Shown: positions 52,346 through 61,371, numbered from the stretch's first letter. The stretch: DNA of 64,000 nucleotides from Lysobacter sp. MMG2 (GCF_016735495.2 NZ_JAERQY020000001.1:1364001-1428000), one strand, 5' to 3'. Notes: generated by a model not told the origin, from the sequence alone. Numbers and translations are program-made.

Positions 52346-53091
52346 GAAGCCCCCCGCACACAACGAAAGCCCAGGTTTCCCAGCGTGCTGCGCGGCGCCA
52401 TCGCCGACAGCAGCGCCACGCGCTTGAGGACCGCGTAGTCGTCGCGATCGGCGAACGACAGGCCCGTTGCACCGCAGAAGCGCAGGCGGTCGCCATCGTC
52501 GGAACCGCGCTTGTCGGAGTCGCCGAGCAGGCTGGCATGGTCGCCGACCCACTCCCAGTTCGTACCGTGCAGGCCCGACACGCCGTAGGCATTGGCGGGT
52601 GCGCCGGGACGCGCGTCGAAGCCACGCGGCGTACCGTCGTCGAGCAGACGCGCGCGCCAAGCCGCATCGCCGCGCGCGTCACGGCGCGTGGCGTCGGCGG
52701 CGGCGGCGAACTCCCACTCGGTCCAGTCGGGCAAACGCGCCCCGATGGAAGCGCAGTACGCGTCGGCTGCGAACCAGCTCACTTGTGTCACCGGGGTTTC
52801 GGGAGCCTGCCCTGCCGCATCGGCCTGGCGCCAATGCGCCAGATACGCCGAGTCCGCCAGCAGCGATGGCACCCGATCGCGCCGCCACTGCGGCTGTACG
52901 CGCAGGAAGGCTTCGAACTCGCGCACGGTCACGGCCCGCCGCTGCATCGCGAAATCGTCCACGCGACGAAGGCGCTCGTCGCCCTCGTAGCGCACGGTGG
53001 AACGGTACATGCCGCCAGGCACAACGGCGAAGTCGGGCGGCGCCGTTGCGGGCGCCGCCAGCAACCACCACAGCAGTGCACTGGTCAGCAC
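52342..53091 (-). CDS. nirV: NirV-like FGE-sulfatase-domain protein
   Basis: A 249-residue protein of the SUMF1/formylglycine-generating-enzyme fold: VPGGMYRS, FAMQRRAVTVREFEAFLRVQ, PVTQVSWFAADAYCASIGAR, LPDWTEWEFAAAA, GTNWEWVGD and the C-terminal LGFRCVR. The catalytic Cys pair of true FGE is not evident. NirV, an SUMF1-like protein encoded next to nirK in several denitrifiers, has this architecture. GTG 53091 is the only suitable start, giving a short signal peptide (LTSALLWWLLAAPATA). It begins 8 bp after nirK ends. Confidence 0.82.
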   Translation of the reverse strand: MLTSALLWWLLAAPATAPPDFAVVPGGMYRSTVRYEGDERLRRVDDFAMQRRAVTVREFEAFLRVQPQWRRDRVPSLLADSAYLAHWRQADAAGQAPETPVTQVSWFAADAYCASIGARLPDWTEWEFAAAADATRRDARGDAAWRARLLDDGTPRGFDARPGAPANAYGVSGLHGTNWEWVGDHASLLGDSDKRGSDDGDRLRFCGATGLSFADRDDYAVLKRVALLSAMAPRSTLGNLGFRCVRGAS

Positions 53092-53098
53092 GATCGCC

Positions 53099-54154
53099 TC
53101 AGTCTCCCTTGGCGGGCGCGCGGGCAGGTTCGGGGAACTCGCCGGTGGACTGCTGCCCGGTGTAGATCGAGGGATTCTTTTCCCCGTCCACCTTGAGGAT
53201 GCCCAGCGTGCCCTTGTGGAACGTGCGGAAGATGCTGTGATCGACCAGGACGAAGTTGCCCGGCACATCGGTCTTGAACTCCACGATCGCCGAACCACCC
53301 GCCGGCACCAGCGTGGTCTGCACGTTCTCCTGGTACTTCGATCCGCCCTCGCTGTAGACACGATCGAAGATCTCGCCGATCACATGGAAGCTGGACACCA
53401 GGTTGGGCCCGCCGTTACCGACGAACATGCGGATGCGATCGCCGGCCTTCGCGGTGAGTGCGTTGTCGCCGGTCAGCGAACCTTCCGAACCGTTGAAGAC
53501 CACGTACGTCGGATGCTCATCGATGGCCTTCTCCAGACTGAAAGGCTGCAGGCCCGGATCGCCGTGCTTGCCTTCGGTGTAGAAGTCGCCCTGCATGACG
53601 TAGAACTCCTTGTCCACTTTCGGCAGGCCTTCCGGCGGCTCGACCAGGATCAGTCCGTACATGCCGTTGGCGATGTGCATGCCCACCGGCGGCATCGCAC
53701 AGTGATACACGTAGAGCCCGGGATTCATCGCCTTGAAGGTGAACTGCGTCTGGTGCCCCGGCAGCGTGAACGTCGCCTCGGCCCCGCCACCGGTACCCGT
53801 CACTGCATGCAGGTCGATGTTGTGCGGCATGTGCGAGTCATGCGCGTTCTTCAGCTTGAACTCCACCGTGTCGCCCTGGCGAACGCGGATGAAGCTGCCC
53901 GGCACCGTCCCGCCGAACGTCCAGAAGTTGTAGGTGACGCCGTCGGCCAGGCGCATGTCCTTCTCGATGACTTCCAGCTCCACCAACACCTTGGCCGGCG
54001 CGTTGCGCTGGATGGGCGGCGGCACCATCGGCGGCGCCGTGAGGATGGCCTTGATGGGCGCGCCTGCCGGCTCGGATGCAAAGACAGCGGGTGCGCTGAT
54101 TCCCAGGGCGACGACAAGCGCGTAATGCAGCACGTTGCGGGAGGCGCGAAGCAT
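53099..54154 (-). CDS. nirK: Copper-containing nitrite reductase (AniA type)
   Basis: A 351-residue periplasmic enzyme reducing nitrite to NO. Signal peptide to ~26 ([11 protein letters not shown]), two cupredoxin domains. Type 1 Cu: H111, C152, H160, M165; type 2 Cu: H116, H151 and a His in [13 protein letters not shown]; catalytic Asp D114 in PHNIDLH. The short loop [16 protein letters not shown] is the class II form of Neisseria AniA. An FNR-type box lies 69-82 bp upstream of the ATG. Electrons probably come from azurin encoded in the same array. Confidence 0.97.
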   Translation of the reverse strand: MLRASRNVLHYALVVALGISAPAVFASEPAGAPIKAILTAPPMVPPPIQRNAPAKVLVELEVIEKDMRLADGVTYNFWTFGGTVPGSFIRVRQGDTVEFKLKNAHDSHMPHNIDLHAVTGTGGGAEATFTLPGHQTQFTFKAMNPGLYVYHCAMPPVGMHIANGMYGLILVEPPEGLPKVDKEFYVMQGDFYTEGKHGDPGLQPFSLEKAIDEHPTYVVFNGSEGSLTGDNALTAKAGDRIRMFVGNGGPNLVSSFHVIGEIFDRVYSEGGSKYQENVQTTLVPAGGSAIVEFKTDVPGNFVLVDHSIFRTFHKGTLGILKVDGEKNPSIYTGQQSTGEFPEPARAPAKGD

Positions 54155-54222
54155 GGACTGTCTACCTTGATTGGGCCCGAGGCCGATGCGCGCACGTTAG
54201 GGTTCGCAGGTACGTACCCGCC

Positions 54223-54236
54223 TTGACCTATGTCAA
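54223..54236 (-). promoter_or_regulatory. FNR/DNR box upstream of nirK
   Basis: TTGACCTATGTCAA, a palindrome (TTGAC-N4-GTCAA). Centred 75 bp from the ATG; with a class II position (-41.5) transcription would start near 54188, and a TAACGT sits at the -10 distance. Confidence 0.82.
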
Positions 54237-54387
54237 TCCCATTCAGCACGACTGCAACTTGATGCAAGACGGCATATACGGATTTGATCCGGATCATTTT
54301 TTGCGCACGGCGATGTCGGCCGCATGGCGTTGCGTGTCGATGCATTCGACCCACTCGCGCACGCCGCTTCCCCGATCCGCAGCGGCA

Positions 54388-54401
54388 TTGACCTTCGTCA
54401 A
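54388..54401 (+). promoter_or_regulatory. FNR/DNR box upstream of the Cys-rich small protein
   Basis: TTGACCTTCGTCAA, perfect half-sites. A class II promoter would start near 54436, 41 bp before the ATG at 54477. Confidence 0.75.
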
Positions 54402-54476
54402 GGAATCGGCGGCCGCATCCACTAGCCTGAGCGCCGCACGATTCTGCATTCCAGCCCACTCAAACGGATACCGACC

Positions 54477-54725
54477 ATGATCTCCGCCGTGAACCCGCAT
54501 CTGCACACCGAACGCGAAGCCGCCATCACCCGCGCCCTGCGTACGGCCGACCCAGACGCCGTGGTGAACATCGACCGCGAAAGCGGACGCCTCAGCGTCC
54601 ACACCGTGCTCGATGAACGTCAGGTGCGCGCACTCCTCACCGAAGCAGGCGTGGAAGCCGCCCCTTCCCGTGACGAGCAATGCAACGACGACGCGTCCGG
54701 CGGATGTTGCGGCAGTTGCGGTTGA
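54477..54725 (+). CDS. Small Cys-rich protein, probable metal carrier
   Basis: An 82-residue protein. The first ~60 residues fit an HMA-like beta-alpha-beta pattern (AAITRALRTADPDAVVNIDR, RLSVHTVLDERQVRALLTEA); the tail ends in a Cys cluster (QCNDDASGGCCGSCG). An FNR-type box lies 76 bp upstream and the gene is divergent from nirK, so it is probably induced with denitrification and may handle copper or another metal. The function is inference; family not recognised. Confidence 0.7.
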   Translation: MISAVNPHLHTEREAAITRALRTADPDAVVNIDRESGRLSVHTVLDERQVRALLTEAGVEAAPSRDEQCNDDASGGCCGSCG

Positions 54726-54847
54726 TCCTTGCCGATGTAGACGCTTCACATGGATGCGACCGGCCGCGTAGCGCGGCCTCTCCCGACGGGGCGAGGCCGC
54801 GCCGTCGGCGCTGATGCATTACCCGGTCGAGGGCTGCCTGCGTCGCT

Positions 54848-54982
54848 TTACGGTTCGGACGGCACGTCGCCGTCGTCGTCCGCCGCGCCCGCCAGCGTGC
54901 TCAGTCCCGCGGCGTCGAGCGCCTCGACCACAAGCGCGAAGGCGGGCGATGCCGCTTCGCAGGTGTCGCTCCAGTGAGCCAT
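54848..54982 (-). CDS. 44-residue acidic protein downstream of the SirB-like gene
   Basis: ATG 54982 reads MAHWSDTCEAASPAFALVVE, ALDAAGLSTLAGAADDDGD, VPSEP, then TAA. GGAAGAG stands at good spacing before the ATG, and the start lies 13 bp after the SirB-like stop, so it is likely the last gene of the nnrS unit. It has one amphipathic helix and an acidic tail. No family recognised. Confidence 0.6.
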   Translation of the reverse strand: MAHWSDTCEAASPAFALVVEALDAAGLSTLAGAADDDGDVPSEP

Positions 54983-54995
54983 CGTGTCTCTTCCT

Positions 54996-55394
54996 TCATG
55001 CCAACAAGTGGATGAGTCCCAGCGGGTGATGCGAGCGCGCGATGAAGTAGATCTGCGCGTAGACCAGCAGCGCCGCGACGAACGCGGTGATGCGCACCAA
55101 CCGACTGCGTACTCGATGCAGCGCGAAGTAGCCCAGCACGATGTACGTCACCACCAGCATCACCTTCACCGCGAGCCAGCCATTGGCGAACAGGGCACCC
55201 GGCAGGATCGTCAGCAGCATCATCGCCGCGGTGAGCAGCACGGTGTCGATCGTGTAGGCGAGATAGCGCGCGGGGGCGGCCGTCGGCCAGCGCATGCCCG
55301 CCAGCAGCGAAGCGCCGCGCAACAGGAACCATGCCCCGCTGCACGCTATGGCCAGCACGTGCGCCAGCTTGATGTAGGGATAGAAGGCGATCAT
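54996..55394 (-). CDS. SirB2-family membrane protein
   Basis: A 132-residue protein with four predicted helices: YPYIKLAHVLAIACSGAWFL, TVLLTAAMMLLTILPGALFA, WLAVKVMLVVTYIVLGYFAL and ITAFVAALLVYAQIYFIA. The KLAHV...SGxWFLLR start and short helical body match SirB2-like proteins. ATG 55394 lies 7 bp past the nnrS stop. Its role in the NO cluster is unknown; related genes occur beside nnrS in other denitrifiers. Confidence 0.78.
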   Translation of the reverse strand: MIAFYPYIKLAHVLAIACSGAWFLLRGASLLAGMRWPTAAPARYLAYTIDTVLLTAAMMLLTILPGALFANGWLAVKVMLVVTYIVLGYFALHRVRSRLVRITAFVAALLVYAQIYFIARSHHPLGLIHLLA

Positions 55395-55401
55395 TGCGGC
55401 C

Positions 55402-56631
55402 TCAGCCCGGCTTTCCGTCGGCGCGAGGCGTGAGGTAGATCCAGCCCAGACGGCCGACCCACGGCAGGAAAGCCAGCAGCCATCCGATCGCCGCGGCGAC
55501 ATGCCAGGCGTACGCGTCCGGCATGACCTCCGCCATCACGCGCATCAGCGCCACCACCTGCACCGCGACAAAGGCGAACCACGCCACGGCGTACATCACC
55601 AGCGGCCGTCCCGAATGCCCCTGTGTCACGCGCGTGACCATCGCCACGAGCAGGCTGCCGAAGAAGCCGATGAACAAGGCGTGCGCCGGCGCGCGGCCAA
55701 GCTCGAAGCGGTCGGTGACGGCGAAGATCAGACTTTGCGCCGAATACAACGCGAACGTCACCGGTAACCACGCCATGCCGATGAAGAGCACCGCCAGCAG
55801 CCCGGGCATGCGCCCGCGCGGCCACCAGCGCCACAGTGCCCACAGCGAAAGCGCCAGCAGCGGCAGGTCGGCGCCCCACAGCCACGCGTATGCGTGGGCC
55901 AGTTCAAGCAGCAGGTGCAGGAACAGCAGCGCCCACGCGCTCGCCAGCCACCCAAGGGGACGCCACACGACATACCCGGGCACCGTGTTGCCGGCGAAGA
56001 ACGGGAACATGCGATGCGCCACGGTGAGGTAGATCGGCAGCAGCAATCCCACCGTGCCCAGGCGGATGCTCAGCATCACCAGCACCGGCGGTCCGCCGAG
56101 CACGTAGGCGAGGAATGCCAGCAACCCCACCCATCCAAGCACCAACGCCAGGAAACACGAACGCGCGTGCCAGGTCGTGCCCGACTCGCGCAGCAACAGG
56201 CGGCCGAGGAAACACAGTCCCGCGGTCCAGCCGGCGACAGCCATCAGCACGCCGATCACGATGGCCGCTTCCAGCCCGCACGCGCCCAGCAGCAGGGCCA
56301 GCTGACCGCCCATCAGTCCGACGCCGACGGGCACGTAGTGCCAGCGCTCCAGTGCCGGCAGCCCCATCCAGCGCGGGAACACGGTCAGCAGGAAGCCGAA
56401 GATGAAACTCGGCAGCACGAGGTACTGCATGATGAAGGCATGCAGCCAGCCGGCGGGAACCGAAGGCTGCGACGCGCCGAGCAAGTCCGGCCAGCGCGTG
56501 GCCGCGAGCCACAGCGCCCACCAGCCCATTGCCAACAGCACGTTGCCCGCGCCGATGAAGAACATCAGACGATGCGGTGCCTGCACGAGGTGGCGCGCGG
56601 AGGCGTCGTTGGATCGGATGGCCTGCAACAT
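55402..56631 (-). CDS. nnrS: NnrS-family haem-copper membrane protein
   Basis: A 409-residue protein with about 12 membrane helices (APHRLMFFIGAGNVLLAMGW, AFIMQYLVLPSFIFGFLLT, TVAHRMFPFFAGNTVPGY). NnrS proteins bind haem and copper and protect against NO/nitrosative stress. An FNR-type box is centred 42.5 bp upstream of ATG 56631, with TACACT at the -10 distance, so the transcript would begin at or next to the ATG. First gene of nnrS-sirB-small protein. Confidence 0.93.
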   Translation of the reverse strand: MLQAIRSNDASARHLVQAPHRLMFFIGAGNVLLAMGWWALWLAATRWPDLLGASQPSVPAGWLHAFIMQYLVLPSFIFGFLLTVFPRWMGLPALERWHYVPVGVGLMGGQLALLLGACGLEAAIVIGVLMAVAGWTAGLCFLGRLLLRESGTTWHARSCFLALVLGWVGLLAFLAYVLGGPPVLVMLSIRLGTVGLLLPIYLTVAHRMFPFFAGNTVPGYVVWRPLGWLASAWALLFLHLLLELAHAYAWLWGADLPLLALSLWALWRWWPRGRMPGLLAVLFIGMAWLPVTFALYSAQSLIFAVTDRFELGRAPAHALFIGFFGSLLVAMVTRVTQGHSGRPLVMYAVAWFAFVAVQVVALMRVMAEVMPDAYAWHVAAAIGWLLAFLPWVGRLGWIYLTPRADGKPG

Positions 56632-56666
56632 GGGCGCAGTGTAGGAATCGCACCGGTGGCAGGGCC

Positions 56667-56680
56667 TTGATCTATGTCAG
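56667..56680 (-). promoter_or_regulatory. FNR/DNR box upstream of nnrS
   Basis: TTGATCTATGTCAG, one base from a perfect palindrome of the TTGAY-N4-RTCAA type. A -10-like TACACT on the minus strand at 56643-56638 is 23 bases downstream. Confidence 0.8.
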
Positions 56681-56723
56681 ATGCGATGCAGACGCGCGCC
56701 GGACAGAGAGGGAGACGGAGACG

Positions 56724-56755
56724 GCAAAGCCCGACCGTTTCCGGCCGGGCTTTGC
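56724..56755 (-). terminator. Terminator hairpin after norB
   Basis: GCAAAGCCCG and CGGGCTTTGC form a 10-bp stem with extra G-C pairs inside, 20 bp past the norB stop. No strong T tract. Confidence 0.65.
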
Positions 56756-56774
56756 GCGATTGCCGCGATGATGA

Positions 56775-59048
56775 TCAGGCCTGAGTCGGAAGTCCCCGCG
56801 GCACCGCCACGCGCCGCGGCGCCACCCACAGCCGCAACACGAACCACGCCAGCGACACGGCGCCGACACTGAAGATCGTGTCCGACGGCACGCGCATCCA
56901 CACCAGCAGATCGACGATGGGCTGCTGCATGAACTCGGCCGAACGCGCGTACCAGTAGCCGTGTTCCAGCGCCGCCTTCAACTGCAGGATGCCCAGGGGC
57001 AGCAGCGTGAACAGCGCCATCCCCGCCAGGCCGATGTTGAACGCCCAGAAGCTGGTGCGCAGCACGTTCTCGTTCCACTGCACGTCTGGCTTGAGGCCAC
57101 GCAGGCAGAACAGCATCAGCCCGATGCCCAGCATGCCGTACACGCCGAACAACGCGGTGTGGCCATGGGTAGGCGTCAGATTCAGGCCCTGCATGTAGTA
57201 CAGCGACAGCGGCGGGTTGATGAGGAAGCCGAACAGCCCCGCGCCCACCAGGTTCCAGAACGCCACCGCGATGAAGAACATGATCGGCCAGCGGTAGCGC
57301 TGCATCCACGGCGTCGCCTTGCCCATCTTGTAGCTGTGGTACGCCTCGAACCCCACGTAGGCCAGCGGCACCACTTCCAGTGCGGAGAAGCTTGCGCCCA
57401 GTGCGATCACGGCCGTCGGCGTGCCCGCGAAGTACAGGTGGTGCAGCGTCCCCAGCACGCCGCCGGCCATGAAGACGATGGTGGCGAACAGCACCGCCGT
57501 CGTCGCCGTGCGCACCTGCAGCAAGCCCAGGCGCGTGAACAGGAACGACATCACCGCCACGGCGAAGACTTCGAAGAAGCCCTCCACCCACAGATGCACG
57601 ACCCACCAGCGCCAGTACTCCACCATCGACAGCGAGGTGTGTTCGCTCCACATCAGGCCGGCCGCGTAGAACAGGCCGATGGCGACGGTGGACAGGAACA
57701 GCAGCACCACGATCGAACGCGACTCGCCGCCATTGCGGATCGCCGGCCACAGCGCGCGTCCCACCAGCGTCAGCCACAGCACCAGGCCGATGAAGAGGAA
57801 CCACTGCCAGAAGCGGCCCAGGTCGACGTATTCCCAGCCCTGGTGACCGAACCAGAAATTGTGCTGGAGTCCGAGCTTCTGCATCACCGCCAGCCATTGC
57901 CCGGCGAACGCGCCCACGACGATGACGATCAGGCACGTCCACAGCAGGTTCACGCCCAGTCGCTGGAACCTCGGCTCATGCCCGGAAATCGCCGGTGCGA
58001 TGTACAGGCCCATGCCGAGCCAGGCCGTGGCGATCCACAACACCGCCAGTTGCGTGTGCCAGGTGCGCGTCAGCGAATACGGCAGCACGTCGGCCAGTGC
58101 GAAGCCGTACGCCTGCTGGCCTTCGACCTGGTAGTGCGCGGTGATCGCACCCAGCAGGATCTGCGTCAGGAACAGTGCGATCACCACCCAGAAGTACTTG
58201 GCGGTGGCCTTCATCGACGGCGTGAGCCGGATCGCGGCCAGCGGGTCGGTGCGCGGCAACGTCGGGGCCATTTCCTCGCCGTGGTTAACCGCATAGTGCC
58301 AACCCAGCAACGCGATGCCGGCAATCAGGAACAGCACGCTGAAAACCGTCCAGAGGAACGCGCCCGACGTGGGCCGGTTGCCTACCAGATCATCGGCCGG
58401 CCAGTTGGCCGTATAGGTGATCTCGGAGCCCGGTCTTTGCGTGACCGCCGCCCACGCAGTCCACCAATAGAACGCGGTGAGCTGCCGGCGATGCTCCGCA
58501 TCGGGCACGGTGTCGTTGCGCATCGCGTAGGCCTCGCGCAATCCGGCGGTGGCCGGATCGGCGCCGAACAGGCTCTGGTAATGCGTCGCCACGGCGGCGA
58601 TGGCCGCGACGCGGTCCGCGTCCAGGCGAATCGTCCCCGTCGCTTCGTCGTAGGTATTCGGACGCAGCAGCGCCTGCACGCGTGCGCGATACGCGGCCTG
58701 GGTGTCCGGGCCAAGCTTGCGGTAACTGTCGACGCCGTCCTCGCGACGTGCCCAGCCGTCCAGGAGGGCTTCGGCTTCGCGGTGCAGCCAGTCGGCGCTC
58801 CAGTCCGGCGCGACGTAGCCGCCGTGGCCCCAGATGGAACCCAGTTGCTGGCCGCCGATCGATTGCCACACCTGCCGGCCCGTCTGGATGTCCTGGCGGG
58901 TGAAGACGACTTCGCCGGTCGGTCCGACGACCCGCTCGGGCATCGGCGGTGCCTGGCGGTGGATCTCGCTACCGACCCATAGCAGGACGGCGAACGAGGC
59001 GATGAGCAGGACCGCCAGGCCTGCCCAAAGCTTGCGAGTGGAAGTCAT
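56775..59048 (-). CDS. norB: Quinol-dependent nitric oxide reductase (qNorB)
   Basis: A 757-residue single-subunit NO reductase turning NO into N2O with electrons from quinol. N-terminal extension unique to qNOR (TM, then GEVVFTRQDIQTGRQVWQSI and the GGYVAPDWSADWLHREAE loop), followed by the 12-helix haem-copper core. Metal-site His residues lie in RTWHTQLAVLWIATAW, VVHLWVEGFFEVFAVAVMSF, TLHHLYF and GHTALFGVYGMLGIGL; the Glu in WVEGFFE marks the NOR type. Start ATG 59048, with AGGAG 7 bases upstream. An FNR-type half-conserved box precedes it. Confidence 0.96.
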   Translation of the reverse strand: MTSTRKLWAGLAVLLIASFAVLLWVGSEIHRQAPPMPERVVGPTGEVVFTRQDIQTGRQVWQSIGGQQLGSIWGHGGYVAPDWSADWLHREAEALLDGWARREDGVDSYRKLGPDTQAAYRARVQALLRPNTYDEATGTIRLDADRVAAIAAVATHYQSLFGADPATAGLREAYAMRNDTVPDAEHRRQLTAFYWWTAWAAVTQRPGSEITYTANWPADDLVGNRPTSGAFLWTVFSVLFLIAGIALLGWHYAVNHGEEMAPTLPRTDPLAAIRLTPSMKATAKYFWVVIALFLTQILLGAITAHYQVEGQQAYGFALADVLPYSLTRTWHTQLAVLWIATAWLGMGLYIAPAISGHEPRFQRLGVNLLWTCLIVIVVGAFAGQWLAVMQKLGLQHNFWFGHQGWEYVDLGRFWQWFLFIGLVLWLTLVGRALWPAIRNGGESRSIVVLLFLSTVAIGLFYAAGLMWSEHTSLSMVEYWRWWVVHLWVEGFFEVFAVAVMSFLFTRLGLLQVRTATTAVLFATIVFMAGGVLGTLHHLYFAGTPTAVIALGASFSALEVVPLAYVGFEAYHSYKMGKATPWMQRYRWPIMFFIAVAFWNLVGAGLFGFLINPPLSLYYMQGLNLTPTHGHTALFGVYGMLGIGLMLFCLRGLKPDVQWNENVLRTSFWAFNIGLAGMALFTLLPLGILQLKAALEHGYWYARSAEFMQQPIVDLLVWMRVPSDTIFSVGAVSLAWFVLRLWVAPRRVAVPRGLPTQA

Positions 59049-59103
59049 GTCTGCGCTCCTGTGAATGCGCAGGCATCTTCCGGCCGGGTGACCACCCGCC
59101 TCC

Positions 59104-59117
59104 ATGATTTATGTCAA
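59104..59117 (-). promoter_or_regulatory. FNR/DNR-type box upstream of norB
   Basis: ATGATTTATGTCAA matches TTGAT-N4-RTCAA with one mismatch. Class II placement gives a start near 59069, 21 bases before the norB ATG. Confidence 0.72.
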
Positions 59118-59153
59118 GGCGAAACGATCTGATTGACACGACTCGACACCGCA

Positions 59154-59909
59154 TCAGTGCCGCAGCACGGCCCGCGCCATCGCCTCCAGGCGGGGCATGT
59201 CGAGGATTTCCACGTCGCGGTGCTTGATCTGCACCAGGCCGTCGCGCTCGAACCGCCGCAGCACGCGGCTGACGGTCTCCGGCGCCTGGCGCAGGTAGTT
59301 GGCGATGTCGGTGCGCGACATCGTCAGCTGGAATCGCCGCGGCGAGAAGCCGCGTTGCGCCAGGCGCCGCGACAGACCGATCAGGAACGCCGCCATGCGC
59401 TGGTCGGCCGAATGGTCGCCCGCGAACAGGGAGGCCACGCCGATGTCGCGACTCATCAGGCGGAACAGATGGCGCTGCAGATTGGGAAGCCGCGCGGCCA
59501 GCGTCGCGATGCGCGGGAACGAGAACCGGCACAGCATCACCGTGTCCAGCGCCACCGCGTTGCACGGGTAGCGGTCGTCGTGGATGGCGTTGAGGCCGAT
59601 CACCTCGCCGGGCAGATGGAAACCCAGCACCTGCTCGCGGCCGTCGGCATCCACCATGTAAGTCTTGACCGTGCCTGCGCGAACCGCGGCGATCGCGCCG
59701 AACCCGTCGCCTTCACGAAAAACGTGTTCGCCCGGATGCAGCGGACCGATGTGTTCGACCAGCACGTGCAGATCCTGCAGCGCCGCCTTGTCCATGCCCT
59801 CGGACAGACAGGCCTGCGAGAAGGCGCAGGTCGAGCAGAAGTGAAATGTGTCGCCGTCGTCCGCGAGCACCGAGGCGTCTGTGCGCGGAAACACGATGCC
59901 CTGATTCAT
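59154..59909 (-). CDS. fnr: Fnr-type oxygen-responsive transcription regulator
   Basis: A 251-residue Crp/Fnr protein with a 4Fe-4S sensor: C25, C28, C34 (FCSTCAFSQAC) and C116 (RYPCNAVA), the spacing of E. coli FNR. Cyclic-nucleotide-like beta roll 45-150, dimer helix, then HTH SRTDIANYLRQAPETVSRVL with the E-xx-SR recognition helix that reads TTGAT-N4-ATCAA. It probably activates the six boxes in this cluster. It starts 12 bp after hemN and is co-transcribed with it, giving likely autoregulation. Confidence 0.96.
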   Translation of the reverse strand: MNQGIVFPRTDASVLADDGDTFHFCSTCAFSQACLSEGMDKAALQDLHVLVEHIGPLHPGEHVFREGDGFGAIAAVRAGTVKTYMVDADGREQVLGFHLPGEVIGLNAIHDDRYPCNAVALDTVMLCRFSFPRIATLAARLPNLQRHLFRLMSRDIGVASLFAGDHSADQRMAAFLIGLSRRLAQRGFSPRRFQLTMSRTDIANYLRQAPETVSRVLRRFERDGLVQIKHRDVEILDMPRLEAMARAVLRH

Positions 59910-59921
59910 GCGGCCGCTCGC

Positions 59922-61322
59922 TCACACCATCCGCGAGAAGGGCGCCGGCCGTTCCCCGGGCGGTGCCGCGAGGTAACGGTCGAAACAGGACGCCAGCACC
60001 CGCAGCAGCAGGCGACCTCGCGCGGTCGCGCGGATGCAATGCGGACCCACCTCCACCAGTCCGTCTTCTTCCAGCGGCTTCAACTTCGCCAGGGCCTGGG
60101 CGAAGTAGACGCCGAAGTCCATGACGTGGCGGCGCTCGGTGGCCGTCACGTCGATTTCTCCCAGGCACATCAGCTGCTGGATGACGTCGGCGCGGATCAC
60201 GTCGTCGTCGTCCAGCTGCATGCCGCGCCACACCGGCATGCGTCCTTCATCGATAGCGCGCTCCCAGCTCGGCAGATCGCGTGGATTCTGGCTGAAGCTG
60301 CTGCCGACGTGGCTGATCGCGCTGACGCCCAGGCCGAGCAGGTCGCTGTCGGCGCAGGTGGTATAGCCCATGAAATTGCGGTGCAGCTCGCCGCGTCGCT
60401 GCGCGAGCGCCAGGTCGTCGCCCGGCAGTGCGAAGTGGTCCATGCCGATGTGGACGTAGCCCGCTTCGCCGAGGCGTTCGATCGCCTGCTGCAACAGCGC
60501 CAGTTTGGCCTGCGGCGTGGGCAGGTCCGCCTCGTTGATCTGCCGCTGCGGCCGGAACAAGGTGGGCAGGTGCGCGTAGCTGTAGATCGCCAGGCGATCG
60601 GGTCGCGCGCGCAGGGTGATGTCGAGCGTGCGGTCGAACCCGGCCATCGTCTGCCGCGGCAGGCCGTAGATCAGGTCGACGTTCACCGAGCGGAAGCCAT
60701 GCGTGCGGCAGGCATCGATGATGCGCAGCGTTTCCTCCACGCCCTGGATGCGGTTCACGGCCTGCTGCACGTCCGGGTCGAAGTCCTGCACGCCCAGGCT
60801 GGCGCGGTCGAAGCCCGCTGCGGCCAGTTCGCGCACATAGGCTTCATCGACGAAGCGCGGGTCCAGCTCGATCGAGCACTCGCGCCGGCCACGCGCAGCG
60901 AACCGGAAGTGATGCCGGACCACGTCCACCGCCTCGGCGAGTTGCTCGGCTGACAGGAAGTTGGGCGTGCCGCCGCCGAAATGCAGCTGCACCACTTCGC
61001 GATCGCGATCGAACATCGCCGACGCCAGTCCGATCTCGCGATACAGCCGCGTCAGGTAGGTCTCGCCGCGTGCCTTGTCGCGCGAGATGATCCGGTTGCA
61101 CCCGCAGTAGAAGCAGGGACTGGCACAGAACGGCACGTGCACGTAGAGCGACAGCGGGCGTGGAATCGGATCGCCGTTGCTCGCCGCCGCGGCCTGGCGC
61201 AGCTGCGCTTCGCCGAATCCGGGCTTGAACTGCGGCGCCGCCGGATACGAGGTGTAGCGCGGCCCCGGGCGGTCGTAGCGCCGGAGCAGCTCGGGATCGA
61301 AGACAACACGCGAGGTAACCAT
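59922..61322 (-). CDS. hemN: Oxygen-independent coproporphyrinogen III oxidase
   Basis: A 466-residue radical SAM enzyme (coproporphyrinogen III decarboxylase) for anaerobic haem synthesis. Cluster motif CASPCFYC (CxxxCxxC) in YVHVPFCASPCFYCGCNRI, the HFGGGTPNFL SAM site, GVQDFDPDVQQAVNRIQ, and YGLPRQT. Two in-frame ATGs exist (61331, 61322). The FNR box centre is 42.5 bases from 61322, predicting a start at that ATG, so 61322 is chosen. Supplies haem for NorB and NnrS; followed by fnr. Confidence 0.95.
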   Translation of the reverse strand: MVTSRVVFDPELLRRYDRPGPRYTSYPAAPQFKPGFGEAQLRQAAAASNGDPIPRPLSLYVHVPFCASPCFYCGCNRIISRDKARGETYLTRLYREIGLASAMFDRDREVVQLHFGGGTPNFLSAEQLAEAVDVVRHHFRFAARGRRECSIELDPRFVDEAYVRELAAAGFDRASLGVQDFDPDVQQAVNRIQGVEETLRIIDACRTHGFRSVNVDLIYGLPRQTMAGFDRTLDITLRARPDRLAIYSYAHLPTLFRPQRQINEADLPTPQAKLALLQQAIERLGEAGYVHIGMDHFALPGDDLALAQRRGELHRNFMGYTTCADSDLLGLGVSAISHVGSSFSQNPRDLPSWERAIDEGRMPVWRGMQLDDDDVIRADVIQQLMCLGEIDVTATERRHVMDFGVYFAQALAKLKPLEEDGLVEVGPHCIRATARGRLLLRVLASCFDRYLAAPPGERPAPFSRMV

Positions 61323-61357
61323 GGCCGGCATCGTCCGTGGCCCGGGCCGGTTCCACC

Positions 61358-61371
61358 TTGATTTTTATCAA
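61358..61371 (-). promoter_or_regulatory. FNR box upstream of hemN
   Basis: TTGATTTTTATCAA, a perfect consensus FNR site (TTGAT-N4-ATCAA). The best box in the window. Confidence 0.9.

Larger units (their letters stand above)
54155..54476. other. Divergent nirK / Cys-rich-protein control region
   Basis: 322 bp holding two FNR-type boxes, one facing nirK (54223-54236) and one facing the plus-strand gene (54388-54401). No gene seen. Confidence 0.6.
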
